A stretch of DNA of 64,000 nucleotides from Kaistia dalseonensis (GCF_030814715.1 NZ_JAUSVO010000001.1:310001-374000); one strand, 5' to 3'; shown: positions 1 to 8,523, counted from the first letter of the stretch. Notes: a model not told the origin generated them from the letters alone. A program made the numbers and translations.

Positions 1-1411
1 AGATCGCGACGCGGCTGCACAGCTGCAGCAGCTCCGGGGCCTCTGATGAGCACACCAGCACCGCGCCGCCTGCGGCGGCGAAGTCGCGCAGGAGCTGATA
101 GATCTCCTGCTTGGCGCCCTCATCGATCCCGCGTGTCGGCTCGTCACAGATCAGGACGCGCGGCTCCGAGGCGAGGCAGCGCGCAATCACGACCTTCTGC
201 TGGTTGCCGCCGCTCAGAGATCCGACGTTGAGGCGATCGCTTGCGGCGCGCACGGCGAGGTGCTTCATCATGCGGGCGCTGAGGGCCCTCTCGCGGCCCT
301 GGCGCACGATGCCGAGCCTTGCAAGACGGCCGAGGATCGACAGCGAGATGTTGTGGCGGATCGGAGCTCCCAGCACGAGACCGGAGTCCTTCCGGTCTTC
401 GGTGATCATCGCCAGGCCGCGCTTGATCGCAACCTTCGGCCGCAGCGGCGGCAGCATGGCGCCGCACAGGGTAACGACTCCGCTGCTGCGCGGGCCGATG
501 CCGTAAACGCCATTCAGGAATTCGCTACGGCCCGAGCCCATCAGCCCGTAGATGCCAAGGATATCGCCCTGCTTCAGCGACATCGAAATGTCCTGAAACT
601 GCTTGCCGTGAGAAAGCCCCTGAATGTCCAGGAGAATTTCAGCGTCGGATTGTCCGACATTTGCCGGGCGTCTTTGGTGGGCGACTTCGTGGCCGACGAT
701 CTGGTGGACCAGACGGGCGCGATCGATGGTCTTCATGGGACCGGTCTCGACGAAGCGCCCGTCCCGGAACACCGTATAGCGATCCGCAAGCTCGAAGAGC
801 TCTTCGAGCCGATGGCTGACATAGATGACGCCGACGCCGCCTGCGGTCAGTCTGCGAATGGCGGAGAAGAGCACCAGCGTCTCATGCTCGCCGATCGCCG
901 AGGTGGGCTCGTCCATGATCAGGATGCGCGCATTCTGGCTGATGGCGCGCGCGATCTCGACGAGCTGGATCTGCGCCAGCGAAAGCTGGCTCATTTTCCG
1001 CGTCGCCTCGACCTCGAAATGCAGTTCGTCCAGCAGCTGTCTCGCCTGTCGCACGATCGCCACGTGATCGACCAGACCGGGCAGGCGCCGGGGCTCGCGG
1101 CCGAGAAAGATGTTCTCGGCCACGGTCATGTCACGGATGGGCGACAGTTCCTGCGTGATGATGGCGATCCGCTCGGCCAAGGCATCCGAAGGCGATTTGA
1201 AGTGAACCTCCTTGCCATGCACCCGTATGGTGCCGGCATCGCGCTGCAGCAGGCCCATGAGGATATTGAGGAACGTCGACTTGCCCGCGCCGTTGCCTCC
1301 GCACAGCGCGTGCACCTCGCCGGCTGCCAGCAGGAGCTCGCCATGGAGCAGTGCCGGCACGCCATCGAAGGATTTGGCGACGCCGGTCGCCTCGACCAGT
1401 AGTTCGGCCAT
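1..1411 (-). CDS. Sugar-type ABC importer ATPase with two nucleotide-binding domains, partial
   Basis: This is the ATPase of a ribose/galactose-type (RbsA/MglA family) importer. About 470 codons lie in the window and the C-terminus runs off the left edge. The first domain has a clear Walker A, GGNGAGKST, at residues 38-46 and a Walker B with ILIMDEPTSA. Its signature is degenerate (LSLAQ). The second domain has the reduced P-loop typical of the family (GLMGSGRSE) and an intact signature LSGGNQQK followed by a Walker B ending CDEPTRG. It starts 37 bases after the stop of the upstream SDR, so the two are probably one operon under the sigma-54 promoter at 2291-2305. Permease and binding-protein genes probably lie beyond the edge. 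The substrate is unknown; a sugar or sugar alcohol is the family expectation. Confidence 0.93.
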   Translation of the reverse strand, partial: MAELLVEATGVAKSFDGVPALLHGELLLAAGEVHALCGGNGAGKSTFLNILMGLLQRDAGTIRVHGKEVHFKSPSDALAERIAIITQELSPIRDMTVAENIFLGREPRRLPGLVDHVAIVRQARQLLDELHFEVEATRKMSQLSLAQIQLVEIARAISQNARILIMDEPTSAIGEHETLVLFSAIRRLTAGGVGVIYVSHRLEELFELADRYTVFRDGRFVETGPMKTIDRARLVHQIVGHEVAHQRRPANVGQSDAEILLDIQGLSHGKQFQDISMSLKQGDILGIYGLMGSGRSEFLNGVYGIGPRSSGVVTLCGAMLPPLRPKVAIKRGLAMITEDRKDSGLVLGAPIRHNISLSILGRLARLGIVRQGRERALSARMMKHLAVRAASDRLNVGSLSGGNQQKVVIARCLASEPRVLICDEPTRGIDEGAKQEIYQLLRDFAAAGGAVLVCSSEAPELLQLCSRVAI

Positions 1412-1448
1412 CTCTGCCTCGTCGGTTGGATGGAAGCAGGATGGCTGT

Positions 1449-2237
1449 TCAGGTGGCGAGATAGCCGCCGTCCATGACCAGCTCGCTGCCGGTCATGTAG
1501 GCGGACTCGTCGGACGCCAGGAAAAGCACGCCGTTGGCGATCTCTTCCGCCTGGGCCGGCCGTCCCAGCAGCGATGGACCGAGCAGTGCCTTCGTCGCCA
1601 CCGGGTCGTTGACGATGTCCTTCGACAGATGCGTGATCGTCAGGCTCGGATGGACCGAGTTGACGCGAATCCCGTCCTTGGCGACCTCGGACGCGGTTGC
1701 CTTGGTCAAGAGGCGGACGGCACCCTTGGACGCCACATAGGCGGCTGCATCGGGGAAGCCGACGATGCCCCAATTTGAACTGATATTGATGATCGAACCG
1801 CCGCCGCCCTTGCGCATCAGCGGGATCAGGGCGCGCGAACCGAGAAACACACCCTTTGCATTGATGGCGAAGGTCTTGTCCCAGGCCGCGCTGTCGGTTC
1901 TCTCGGTCGTGCCGGCGAGATAGATTCCGGCATTGTTGACGAGGATATCAGCCTTGCCGTAGGTCCTCTCGACCAGGTCCGCCAGCTTCGTCCACGCTTC
2001 TTCGCAGGCGACGTCAAGTTCGACGAACTGCGCACGACCGCCCTTCGCTTCGATCTCGGCCACGACCTTGTGGCCCTCGTCGGCATTGATGTCCGAGACG
2101 ACGACGGCGGCGCCTTCTTCCGCCAGCCGGAGCGAGAAGGCGCGACCCATGCCTAGGGCGCCACCGGTCACGACGGCGATCTTGCCGTTGACGCGGCCGT
2201 GGCTGGTTGCGCTGGCGGAATTCTCTTGGGTGGACAT
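1449..2237 (-). CDS. Short-chain dehydrogenase/reductase (classical SDR)
   Basis: This is an NAD(P)-dependent alcohol/ketone oxidoreductase of 262 residues. It has the cofactor glycine motif TGGALGMGRA, the NNAG motif (LVNNAGIY) and the catalytic Tyr-Lys pair in YVASKGAV, preceded by a serine in the NISSNWG stretch. The C-terminus reads SELVMDGGYLAT, a common SDR ending. The ATG at 2237 is chosen because GGGAGAG lies just upstream; an in-frame ATG further upstream would overlap the promoter. Its start is about 54 bases downstream of a -24/-12 sigma-54 promoter. It sits first in a unit with the ABC ATPase, which suggests it oxidises the imported compound. The exact substrate cannot be read from sequence. 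Confidence 0.93.
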   Translation of the reverse strand: MSTQENSASATSHGRVNGKIAVVTGGALGMGRAFSLRLAEEGAAVVVSDINADEGHKVVAEIEAKGGRAQFVELDVACEEAWTKLADLVERTYGKADILVNNAGIYLAGTTERTDSAAWDKTFAINAKGVFLGSRALIPLMRKGGGGSIINISSNWGIVGFPDAAAYVASKGAVRLLTKATASEVAKDGIRVNSVHPSLTITHLSKDIVNDPVATKALLGPSLLGRPAQAEEIANGVLFLASDESAYMTGSELVMDGGYLAT

Positions 2238-2290
2238 ATCGATCTCTCTCCCTTGCAGCCGTCTATCGATCCGGCGATGCAGGAATGAGA

Positions 2291-2305
2291 GCAGATTGCG
2301 TGCCA
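2291..2305 (-). promoter_or_regulatory. Sigma-54 (-24/-12) promoter of the SDR/ABC unit
   Basis: On the minus strand the sequence is TGGCACGCAATCTGC. It matches the RpoN consensus TGGCACGNNNNTTGC at every fixed base except one (C for T before the -12 TGC), with exact GG-to-GC spacing. The enhancer-binding regulator gene and its candidate binding sites lie directly upstream. The twin promoter at 4523-4537 has the same substitution. Confidence 0.85.
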
Positions 2306-2350
2306 CTCCAAAAAATATAGTAAAATCAGCAATTTATGGCGAATTGACCG

Positions 2351-2398
2351 TGTCGCAACGCTGGAGGTGAGCGACAGGTGCGTGTCGCAATTGCGACA
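2351..2398. promoter_or_regulatory. Paired upstream activator palindromes (left array)
   Basis: Two palindromes with the same half-site lie here. The proximal one (2351-2376) is TGTCGC-N14-GCGACA. The distal one (2383-2398) is TGTCGCAATTGCGACA, extended to a perfect 20-base palindrome at 2381-2400. Their lengths, 26 and 16, differ by 10 bases, one helical turn, and their centres are 27 bases apart. A matching array lies at 4433-4480. These are inferred binding sites for the sigma-54 activator encoded at 2425-4326. A looser copy, GTGTCG-N4-CGACAC, is at 2432-2447 inside the end of that gene. Confidence 0.75.
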
Positions 2399-2424
2399 CG
2401 TGGGCTCGCCACATTCGAAGCCGG

Positions 2425-4326
2425 CTAGTGAGTGTCGCCGACGACACGAGCGAGACCGAAAGCCGAGATGCGTCGATGCAGCGTGGCACGGGATACTCCG
2501 AGCCGCTGCGCCGCGAGCTTCACGTTCCAGCCAGTTTGCTGCAGTGCCAGCTCGACCGCTTGGCGTTCGCCATCCGTCGTCTGCGCGGCGCCCCGCGATG
2601 CCGGCGACAGCGGGGTAGGGAGATCGTCGACGGTAATGACGGCGCCCTCGGCCAGCGTCGTTGCAAAGCGGGCAACATGGCGCAGTTCCCGCATATTGCC
2701 CGGCCATGAATAGGCGAACAGCAGCTTGCGTGCTGCGGGGTCGAGTTGGACCTCCGTCAGACGCGTTTCCGTCGCTTCCTCCTTGAAAACTCGTTCAATC
2801 ACCGCATGCCGATCGGCCCGTTCGCGCAGAGGCGGCATCGCCAGGCTTGCGCCGTTGAGGCGGAAGTAGAGATCTTGCCTGAAGCGGCCCAGTGCGACCA
2901 GGGCGGGAATATCGTGCAGGCTTGCCGAGATCAGCGCGAACTCGACCCGTGTCTGCTCGGTCGCGCCGATGGCGACGAACTCGCCGTCAGAAAGGACTTG
3001 CAGGAGCCGCGTCTGCAGCGCGAGCGGCATGTCCCCGATCTCGTCCAGAAACAGGGTGCCACCATGCGCCTCCGCGATCCGGCCCTTGGATCCGCTCTTC
3101 GAGGCGCCGGTAAAAGCGCCTGGACGATAGCCGAATAGCTCGCTCTCGATCAGTTCCGCCGGTATTGCCGCGCAATTGATCGAAACGAAGGGGCCATCGG
3201 CGTGATCGCTCGCCGCGTGCAAAGCCTTGGCGAGCGCCGTCTTTCCGGCGCCGGTTTCTCCCTGGAGCAGGATCGGCAGCCGTCGGTTGACCAGCTTCTG
3301 AACGCGTCCCACCAGCGCACTCATCGTCGGGTCGTCGCCGACCAGGAGGCGTGTATCGGGTGCTTGCGGGCGAGCCCGCGGCAACGCGCGCGCCTTCTGC
3401 GCGGCACTGAACTTCGCGGGCGCGGGACCCGTACGCTTGAGAAAGAGCCGGTTGCCATGAACCGTCAGGGAAACGACGCCGTCCGCGAAGATATCATCCC
3501 GCTCGAGTTCGCCGACATCCGACAGCGGACGGCCCAGCACGGGCATGTTCGGCCGTGACATCAGGCGTAGCGCATCCGGCGTGGCGTCCAGCACCTTGCC
3601 GGACGAGTCGAGAGCGATGCTCATCTCCACGCCCGCATCGCAGAAGTCTTCGTAGCGCGAGACGCGCAGCATTTCTCGGCCCGCATATCGGCGTGCGAAG
3701 AACCGGTTTTCGATGCGCCGCGCAGATCTGCGGACGACCTCTCGGACAATCGACTGCGTCGCATGATCGCTGTTGGCAGATGTGCTCACATTGAGCGCCG
3801 CGGCGAGCTTGCCACCGCCGCCGAAGATGGGCGCGACCGCGCAGCTGAAGTCGATGAGGCGTGGATCGAAATGATTGTCCATGACGATCGAGATCGGCCG
3901 AGCCTCCTTGATGCAGGTGCCGATGCCATTGGTGCCCTGCAGTTCCTCCGACCAAATCGCGCCGAGTTGCAGACCCGACGTCGTGCATTTAACGGCGAAC
4001 GGGTCCTGCGAGCGAAAGAGGACCGTCACGCCGTTCTCATCCGTCATGGAGACAATGTAGTCATGCTCCACGAAGCGTTCGAATAGGCGCTCCACCTCGG
4101 GCATGGCGAGCGCGATCAGGTCTTCTATGGGAGCACGGTAGTTGTTCAGCTCGTTCCTTGTGACGATCGTCGGGTACGCGACCTTGTAGGGTTCGAGACC
4201 GTATTTCTCGACGCAGCGCTGCCAGGACGCAATGACGCTCGCCTGGCGCTCCTTATTCGGAACGCCTTCCTCCGATCTGCGACCGACGGCCGACATGATC
4301 GTGTCGGCATGGCTTCTTGCGCTCAT
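2425..4326 (-). CDS. Sigma-54-dependent enhancer-binding regulator, AcoR-like
   Basis: This is a 633-residue activator. An N-terminal GAF-type sensor region occupies about residues 60-230, a central AAA+ domain about 310-545, and a Fis-type helix-turn-helix the C-terminus. Visible AAA+ motifs are Walker A GETGAGKTA, the sigma-54 contact loop GAFTGA and Walker B GGTLFLDEIGDM. The C-terminal helix-turn-helix reads LAAQRLGVSRATLHRR. The ATG at 4326 follows AGGAGGAG; an in-frame ATG 42 bases upstream has no such site. Domain order resembles AcoR, which senses a small molecule through the N-terminal region. The gene lies between two transcription units that both have -24/-12 promoters and matching palindromes, so it very probably controls both and may regulate itself from the array at 4433-4480. 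The inducer is unknown. Confidence 0.93.
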   Translation of the reverse strand: MSARSHADTIMSAVGRRSEEGVPNKERQASVIASWQRCVEKYGLEPYKVAYPTIVTRNELNNYRAPIEDLIALAMPEVERLFERFVEHDYIVSMTDENGVTVLFRSQDPFAVKCTTSGLQLGAIWSEELQGTNGIGTCIKEARPISIVMDNHFDPRLIDFSCAVAPIFGGGGKLAAALNVSTSANSDHATQSIVREVVRRSARRIENRFFARRYAGREMLRVSRYEDFCDAGVEMSIALDSSGKVLDATPDALRLMSRPNMPVLGRPLSDVGELERDDIFADGVVSLTVHGNRLFLKRTGPAPAKFSAAQKARALPRARPQAPDTRLLVGDDPTMSALVGRVQKLVNRRLPILLQGETGAGKTALAKALHAASDHADGPFVSINCAAIPAELIESELFGYRPGAFTGASKSGSKGRIAEAHGGTLFLDEIGDMPLALQTRLLQVLSDGEFVAIGATEQTRVEFALISASLHDIPALVALGRFRQDLYFRLNGASLAMPPLRERADRHAVIERVFKEEATETRLTEVQLDPAARKLLFAYSWPGNMRELRHVARFATTLAEGAVITVDDLPTPLSPASRGAAQTTDGERQAVELALQQTGWNVKLAAQRLGVSRATLHRRISAFGLARVVGDTH

Positions 4327-4432
4327 GACTCCTCCTGTCGGTCGCGCACCGTCACTTGGGCACAGCATCTGTGCGCAGGCGAACCGCCATTTTTAACATG
4401 TGCTTAGCCAGCCTGTCATCAGGCGCGGCATG

Positions 4433-4480
4433 TGTTGCAGATGCGACAGTCCACTGTCTCACTGGCGAAACATTGCGACA
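4433..4480. promoter_or_regulatory. Paired upstream activator palindromes (right array)
   Basis: The distal site (4433-4448) is TGTTGCAGATGCGACA, a near-perfect 16-base palindrome. The proximal site (4455-4480) is TGTCTC-N14-GCGACA, 26 bases. Site lengths, the 27-base centre-to-centre distance and the order relative to the promoter (wide site proximal, tight site distal) are the same as in the array at 2351-2398. The gap to the -24 element is 42 bases here and 45 there. The array also lies just upstream of the regulator's own start, so autoregulation is possible. Confidence 0.72.
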
Positions 4481-4522
4481 GTGATGCAGCCGCAAATGCC
4501 CGGATTCTGCGCCGCCTTGCGC

Positions 4523-4537
4523 TGGCACGATACCTGC
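4523..4537 (+). promoter_or_regulatory. Sigma-54 (-24/-12) promoter of the reductase/cupin unit
   Basis: The sequence is TGGCACGATACCTGC, matching TGGCACGNNNNTTGC except for C in place of T before the -12 TGC, with correct spacing. Transcription would begin near 4549, leaving a leader of about 45 bases before the ATG at 4594. Confidence 0.85.
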
Positions 4538-4593
4538 GACAGGCGCTTCGCGGCTTTCAATACTGCCGCAAGCTAAAGGCAAGGTAGGGCGGA

Positions 4594-5667
4594 ATGGCTT
4601 TCAAGAAGGCTTTGGTTGTCGGCGCATCCGGCGTCATCGGGCATGGCATCATGCGCCATTTGGAGAACCTCGCCGGTTGGAGTGTCGTCGGCATGAGCCG
4701 CGGCCTCGCGCCGCGATCGATGGCGGCCATGCCGTGGATCACGGTCGATATCAACGACGCGCGCGCGCTCGAATTGCATCGCGACATGCTGGCGGACGTC
4801 ACGCATGTCTTCTACGCCGCCTATGTGCCCGACGCCGATCTGGCGCGCGAAGCCGAGGTCAATGCCGCGATGCTGCGGGGGCTGCTGGATGGGCTGCAAA
4901 GCTGCAGGTCGCCGCTGCAACGCGTCGTGCTGTTCCAGGGCGGCAAGGTCTATGGCCTGCATCTCGGTCCGGTCAAGACGCCAATGCGCGAGAGCGACCC
5001 GCGCCATATGCCGCCCAACTTCTATTACGATCTCGAGGATCTCCTTGTTGAGCGATCGTCGATGAGCGACTGGACCTACACACTGCTGCGTCCGGATATC
5101 GTTCTCGGTGCCATACCCGGCCAGCCCCTCAATCTGGCGATGGTGATCGGTGCCTATGCGGCGTTCTGCAAGGCATTGCGCGTGCCCTTCCGTTTTCCGG
5201 GAAGTCAGGCAGGCTACCGCGTGCTGATGCAGGCTACGGATGCCGATCTGCTGGCGCGCGTCAGCGTCTGGGCGGCGGAGGCGTCCATTGCCGCTGGACA
5301 GGCGTACAACGTCACGAACGGCGATCTGTTCCGCTGGGAGAATCTCTGGCCGGCGCTCGCCGATCATCTCGGCCTCGACGTGGGGCCGCCGATGTCGATC
5401 CGGCTCGTCGATCACATGAAGGACAAGGGAGAGCTGTGGGCCGACTTCGCCCGGCGCTTCGGCCTCGTGACGCAGGACTATCGACAGGCCATCGGGTGGG
5501 CCTTTGGCGACTGGGTGTTCCACACCGGGTTCGATGTCGTGTCCGATCTGACGAAGCTCAGATTGCATGGCTGCCACGAATTGAGGTCGACCGACGAAGT
5601 GCTTGTCGAAAAGCTGGGGCAGTTGCAGGCGCGGCGTCTGATCCCGCCGCTGCACGACGTGGCGTGA
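4594..5667 (+). CDS. NAD(P)-dependent reductase of the extended SDR type, PRISE-like
   Basis: The 357-residue protein begins with a Rossmann motif (GASGVIG, residues 10-16), as in extended SDRs. Near residue 142 it has NFYYDLEDLL. This resembles the NFYY motif of the PRISE family (progesterone 5-beta-reductase/iridoid synthase-like), where the tyrosine replaces the classical YxxxK arrangement. PRISE enzymes reduce activated C=C bonds of enones or act on sugar-like substrates; the bacterial members are mostly uncharacterised. The ATG follows a weak purine-rich site. It is the first gene after the sigma-54 promoter at 4523 and is followed after 29 bases by a cupin gene, so they form one unit. 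The family call is from motif recognition only. Confidence 0.85.
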   Translation: MAFKKALVVGASGVIGHGIMRHLENLAGWSVVGMSRGLAPRSMAAMPWITVDINDARALELHRDMLADVTHVFYAAYVPDADLAREAEVNAAMLRGLLDGLQSCRSPLQRVVLFQGGKVYGLHLGPVKTPMRESDPRHMPPNFYYDLEDLLVERSSMSDWTYTLLRPDIVLGAIPGQPLNLAMVIGAYAAFCKALRVPFRFPGSQAGYRVLMQATDADLLARVSVWAAEASIAAGQAYNVTNGDLFRWENLWPALADHLGLDVGPPMSIRLVDHMKDKGELWADFARRFGLVTQDYRQAIGWAFGDWVFHTGFDVVSDLTKLRLHGCHELRSTDEVLVEKLGQLQARRLIPPLHDVA

Positions 5668-5696
5668 ACGATAAAGCGAAAGGGAGATTGAATAAT

Positions 5697-6113
5697 ATGA
5701 CGTCGCATTCGGGAACGGAGCGGCCCGCAGCCTTCATCGACTGGGCCGATGATCGCTACGCCGAGCTTCTCGCCAATCAGCGGAACGGGCGCGTTGGCAG
5801 CCTCCTGGTTTCAGAGACGGATCGGGTCCGGGTGTGGCACCTGAGCGTCGCCCCAGGCGAGCGTTTGCCGTTTCATCGGCATGTGCTGGACTACTTCTGG
5901 ACGACGCTCACCGCCGGCCGCTCCCGCAGCCATTATGGCGACGGACGCATTCTCGAAACTGCCTATGCCGCCGGCGACACAAAACACTTCACGTTCGGCC
6001 GAGACGAGTACATGCTTCACGATCTCGAGAACATCGGCGATGACATTCTGGTGTTCGTGACGGTGGAGTTGAAGCAGGGTGCCAATGAGCCACTGGAGCT
6101 GGCCACCAGCTGA
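5697..6113 (+). CDS. Small cupin-domain protein
   Basis: The 138-residue protein is a single-domain cupin. The first cupin motif is recognisable in APGERLPFHRHVLDYFW, with two histidines available as metal ligands. The second half carries GDTKHFTFGRDEYMLHDLENIGDD, with another histidine in the expected strand. Such proteins are isomerases, dioxygenases or small-molecule sensors. The start at 5697 is preceded by AAAGGGAG at a suitable distance. It is the second gene of the sigma-54-controlled unit and presumably acts in the same pathway as the PRISE-like reductase. The specific reaction is unknown. Confidence 0.82.
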   Translation: MTSHSGTERPAAFIDWADDRYAELLANQRNGRVGSLLVSETDRVRVWHLSVAPGERLPFHRHVLDYFWTTLTAGRSRSHYGDGRILETAYAAGDTKHFTFGRDEYMLHDLENIGDDILVFVTVELKQGANEPLELATS

Positions 6114-6202
6114 GTCAAGCAACAGGGAAGTTCGCGACGGCACTTTCCTCCTGGGGGCAGGATCTAGAACGGGCTATTCTGCCTTCTCTCAGACTTATAC
6201 CC

Positions 6203-6585
6203 AAGATGCGATCGACCGGCTGATCTTGGCTGCAAATATCAGCGACACGACGAGCAACCGGATCTTCACCTGCGATCTGGCCGGCAATATGCTGACCAAT
6301 TCGGCGGTCGGCACCCCGAGCTATCCCTCGCAGGGCTATGGCGTTGTCAGACCTCATGCGCCGCTCGGCGTGGGCGGCGTCGCGCAGAGCTACAATGGCG
6401 ATCTTACCGTCGAGGGCGGCCGGACGCTGAGTGGAGCCTGCCCTCCGACTTGATCGGAGGGACGGCGAGAACCGGCTGATCTCGGTCGTCACCGCGACCG
6501 GCAGCACGAGCTATGCCTATGGCCCGGACGGCGGACGGGCGAAGACTGTCTCCACCGTCGGTGCCAATCCGGCGACGACGACATG
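6203..6585 (+). pseudogene. Rhs/YD-repeat gene fragment (copy 1)
   Basis: This fragment is clearly homologous to 23211-23594 of the broken Rhs gene. It encodes YD-repeat text such as DLAGNMLTNSAVG and PSQGYGVVRPHAPL, then a 28-base interval where one codon is expected, and then ENRLISVVTATGSTSYAYGPDGG in another frame. It begins and ends abruptly, has no start, and is interrupted by the palindrome at 6441-6461 that is also present in copy 2. The flanks (6114-6202 and 6586-6757) contain no recognisable gene. The piece looks like a duplicated or recombined Rhs segment that no longer codes for anything. Confidence 0.85.
6441..6461. repeat. REP-like palindrome inside the Rhs fragment
   Basis: The arms CCCTCCGA and TCGGAGGG pair perfectly around the loop CTTGA. 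Reading-frame comparison shows it sits within about 28 extra bases that break the Rhs frame. The identical element is at 23454-23474. Confidence 0.8.
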
Positions 6586-6757
6586 ACGAGCAACCGGATG
6601 AGGGGCATCCGAGGGCGGGCTGATATATGCGCTGAAATCGCGCAAAACCTTGGCCATCCGTCGTCCCTACGCTTTGCCGTCGCGCCGGATGGGAGAGCGT
6701 GGCTCCTGGCCGCCCGCGGCGCTCCCAGCCCGCTTCGCTCGCAAGATCGGCGATGGC

Positions 6758-7474
6758 TCAGGACGATATCCCACTGAGCGGATTGACGAACAGGCCAGTC
6801 GGATCATGACGACGGACGATCGCCTGCAAACGTGCCCGTGCCTCGGGCGCAAAGCATTTGGTTAGGCGGTCGGGGCGGTGGGTCCAGTCGGTCTCGTTGA
6901 TGAGCGCACCTTTCTCATATTGTTCCAGCCTGGCCAGCGCGTCATCCATCCAGCGCTGGTTCGGCGCGTCGTCACTCTCGGCGTGCCAAGCCGCATCGAG
7001 GAAGAGAAAGACGCTCCCGGCGACCGAGCTGGCGAGATTATCGGTGGGCGGTTGTTTCCGACGCACCGCTATGTCGATGAGGCTTAGCGGGGACGGCGCA
7101 TTCGAGTTCGGCATCGAACGCCGCCACGCGGACACCAGGCTGGACAGATCCCGAAAGGCCGACCGGATCGACATCCGCCGATATCAGCCGGGACAGATCG
7201 AGCAGGACTCTATCGTCCTGAACGGCATGCCCGATATGGCTGTGGCCGCCAGCCACGATGGAGACGAGGCGCCCCTCCGAGCGCGCATAGTAGAGCGCCT
7301 CGACAATGTCGCTGTCCGATTGCGCCGTCCAGATCACGTGGGGGTGCCGATCCGGCTTCATCGCCTGCCAGACGAGCGACCGGCGACGCGGCTCGAAGGT
7401 CACATCCCCATTGCGGCAGATCGGAGGGCCAGTGTTGTATCCACGGATGTCTCGCTGGACAGGCTTTGGAACAG
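6758..7474 (-). pseudogene. FAD-binding oxidoreductase (PCMH/BBE type) with internal deletion
   Basis: Two frames on the minus strand encode the two ends of a berberine-bridge-type flavoprotein. The frame ending near 7090 carries the N-terminal FAD domain (WTAQSDSDIVEALYYARS, then VAGGHSHIGHAV with the histidine region, then LLDLSRL). The frame from about 7080 down to 6758 carries the C-terminal substrate-domain end (LFLDAAWHAE, then VRRHDPTGLFVNPLSG). The middle of the usual roughly 450 residues is missing and the frames do not join, so the gene is dead. No convincing start is visible upstream. It lies at the end of the deaminase/monooxygenase/reductase unit and may once have belonged to it. 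Confidence 0.8.
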
Positions 7475-7497
7475 GCGGGCCGAATGTATGCCTCGCG

Positions 7498-8523
7498 TCA
7501 GTCTTCGCTCGACCGCTGCCAGAGATTGATCCCAAGATCGACGGCATGGCGATCGATCTCGGCGAGTTCCGCTGCGTCGAACGACGTCTTGCCCGCTGCC
7601 GCCAGGTTTTCCTCAAGTTGGCGGACGCTGGATGCGCCGATGAGTGCCGAGGTCACCTTGTCGTTTCGTAACGACCAGGACAGAGCGAGCTGCGCCAGGG
7701 TCTGGCCGCGCGCCGAGGCGATCTTGTCCAGTTCGCGGATGCGGCCGATCGTTTCGTCCGAAAGAAATTCCGGCCGGAGCGATCCCTGCTTCGCGCCGCG
7801 CGAATCCGCTGGCACGCCGTTCAGATAGCGGGTGGTCAGCAGGCCCTGGGCCAGAGGAGAGAAGGCGATGATGCCGACGCCGAGCTCGCCGGCCGTATCG
7901 ATCAGCTCCTTCTCGATCCAGCGATTGAACATCGAATAGGACGGCTGGTGGATCAGAAGCAGCGTGCCAAGCCGCTTCAGGATGTCTGCCGCTTCGCGGG
8001 TACGTCGCGGCGAATAGCTGGAAATGCCGGCATAGAGCGCCTTGCCGGAGACGACGGCCTGGTGCAGCGCGCCCATGGTCTCCTCAAGCGGCGTCGAGGG
8101 GTCGAAGCGGTGCGAATAGAAGATGTCGACGTAGTCGATATTCATCCGCTTCAGCGACTGGTCGAGGCTCGCCAGCACATGTTTGCGCGATCCCCATTCG
8201 CCATAGGGACCTTTCCACATATTGTATCCGGCCTTCGTCGAGACGATCAGTTCATCCCGATGCGCCTTGAGATCGTCGCCGAGAATCCGGCCGAAATTGA
8301 TCTCGGCGCTGCCGGGGGGCGGGCCGTAATTGTTGGCTAGGTCGAAATGGGTGACGCCGAGATCGAAGGCGCGGCGGACAATGCCGCGCTGCGTTTCGAG
8401 CGGCACGTCGTCGCCGAAATTCTGCCAGAGGCCGAGCGAAATAGCGGGCAAGCACAGGCCGCTGCGCCCGACGCGCCGGTAGGGCTGCTGTTCATATCGT
8501 TCGCTGGAAGGCTGGTAGGTCAT
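7498..8523 (-). CDS. Aldo-keto reductase, L-glyceraldehyde 3-phosphate reductase-like
   Basis: The protein has 341 residues and belongs to the YghZ/GPR-like group of aldo-keto reductases. The opening YRRVGRSGLCLPAISLGLWQNFG, the THFDLANNYG segment with the catalytic Asp and Tyr, and VSTKAGYNMW with the catalytic Lys are all present. DYVDIFYSHRFDP and the C-terminal ALIGASSVRQLEENL complete the family pattern. These enzymes reduce small aldehydes with NADPH. The ATG at 8523 is 54 bases after the flavin reductase stop, so it is probably the last gene of that unit. A role in reducing an aldehyde released by the monooxygenase is a plausible inference. The neighbour downstream is a broken flavoprotein gene. 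Confidence 0.9.
   Translation of the reverse strand: MTYQPSSERYEQQPYRRVGRSGLCLPAISLGLWQNFGDDVPLETQRGIVRRAFDLGVTHFDLANNYGPPPGSAEINFGRILGDDLKAHRDELIVSTKAGYNMWKGPYGEWGSRKHVLASLDQSLKRMNIDYVDIFYSHRFDPSTPLEETMGALHQAVVSGKALYAGISSYSPRRTREAADILKRLGTLLLIHQPSYSMFNRWIEKELIDTAGELGVGIIAFSPLAQGLLTTRYLNGVPADSRGAKQGSLRPEFLSDETIGRIRELDKIASARGQTLAQLALSWSLRNDKVTSALIGASSVRQLEENLAAAGKTSFDAAELAEIDRHAVDLGINLWQRSSED

Noticed and set aside
6114-6757. Insertion sequence near the Rhs fragment
   Set aside because: No transposase frame, terminal inverted repeats or target duplication could be found; the stretch is Rhs debris.
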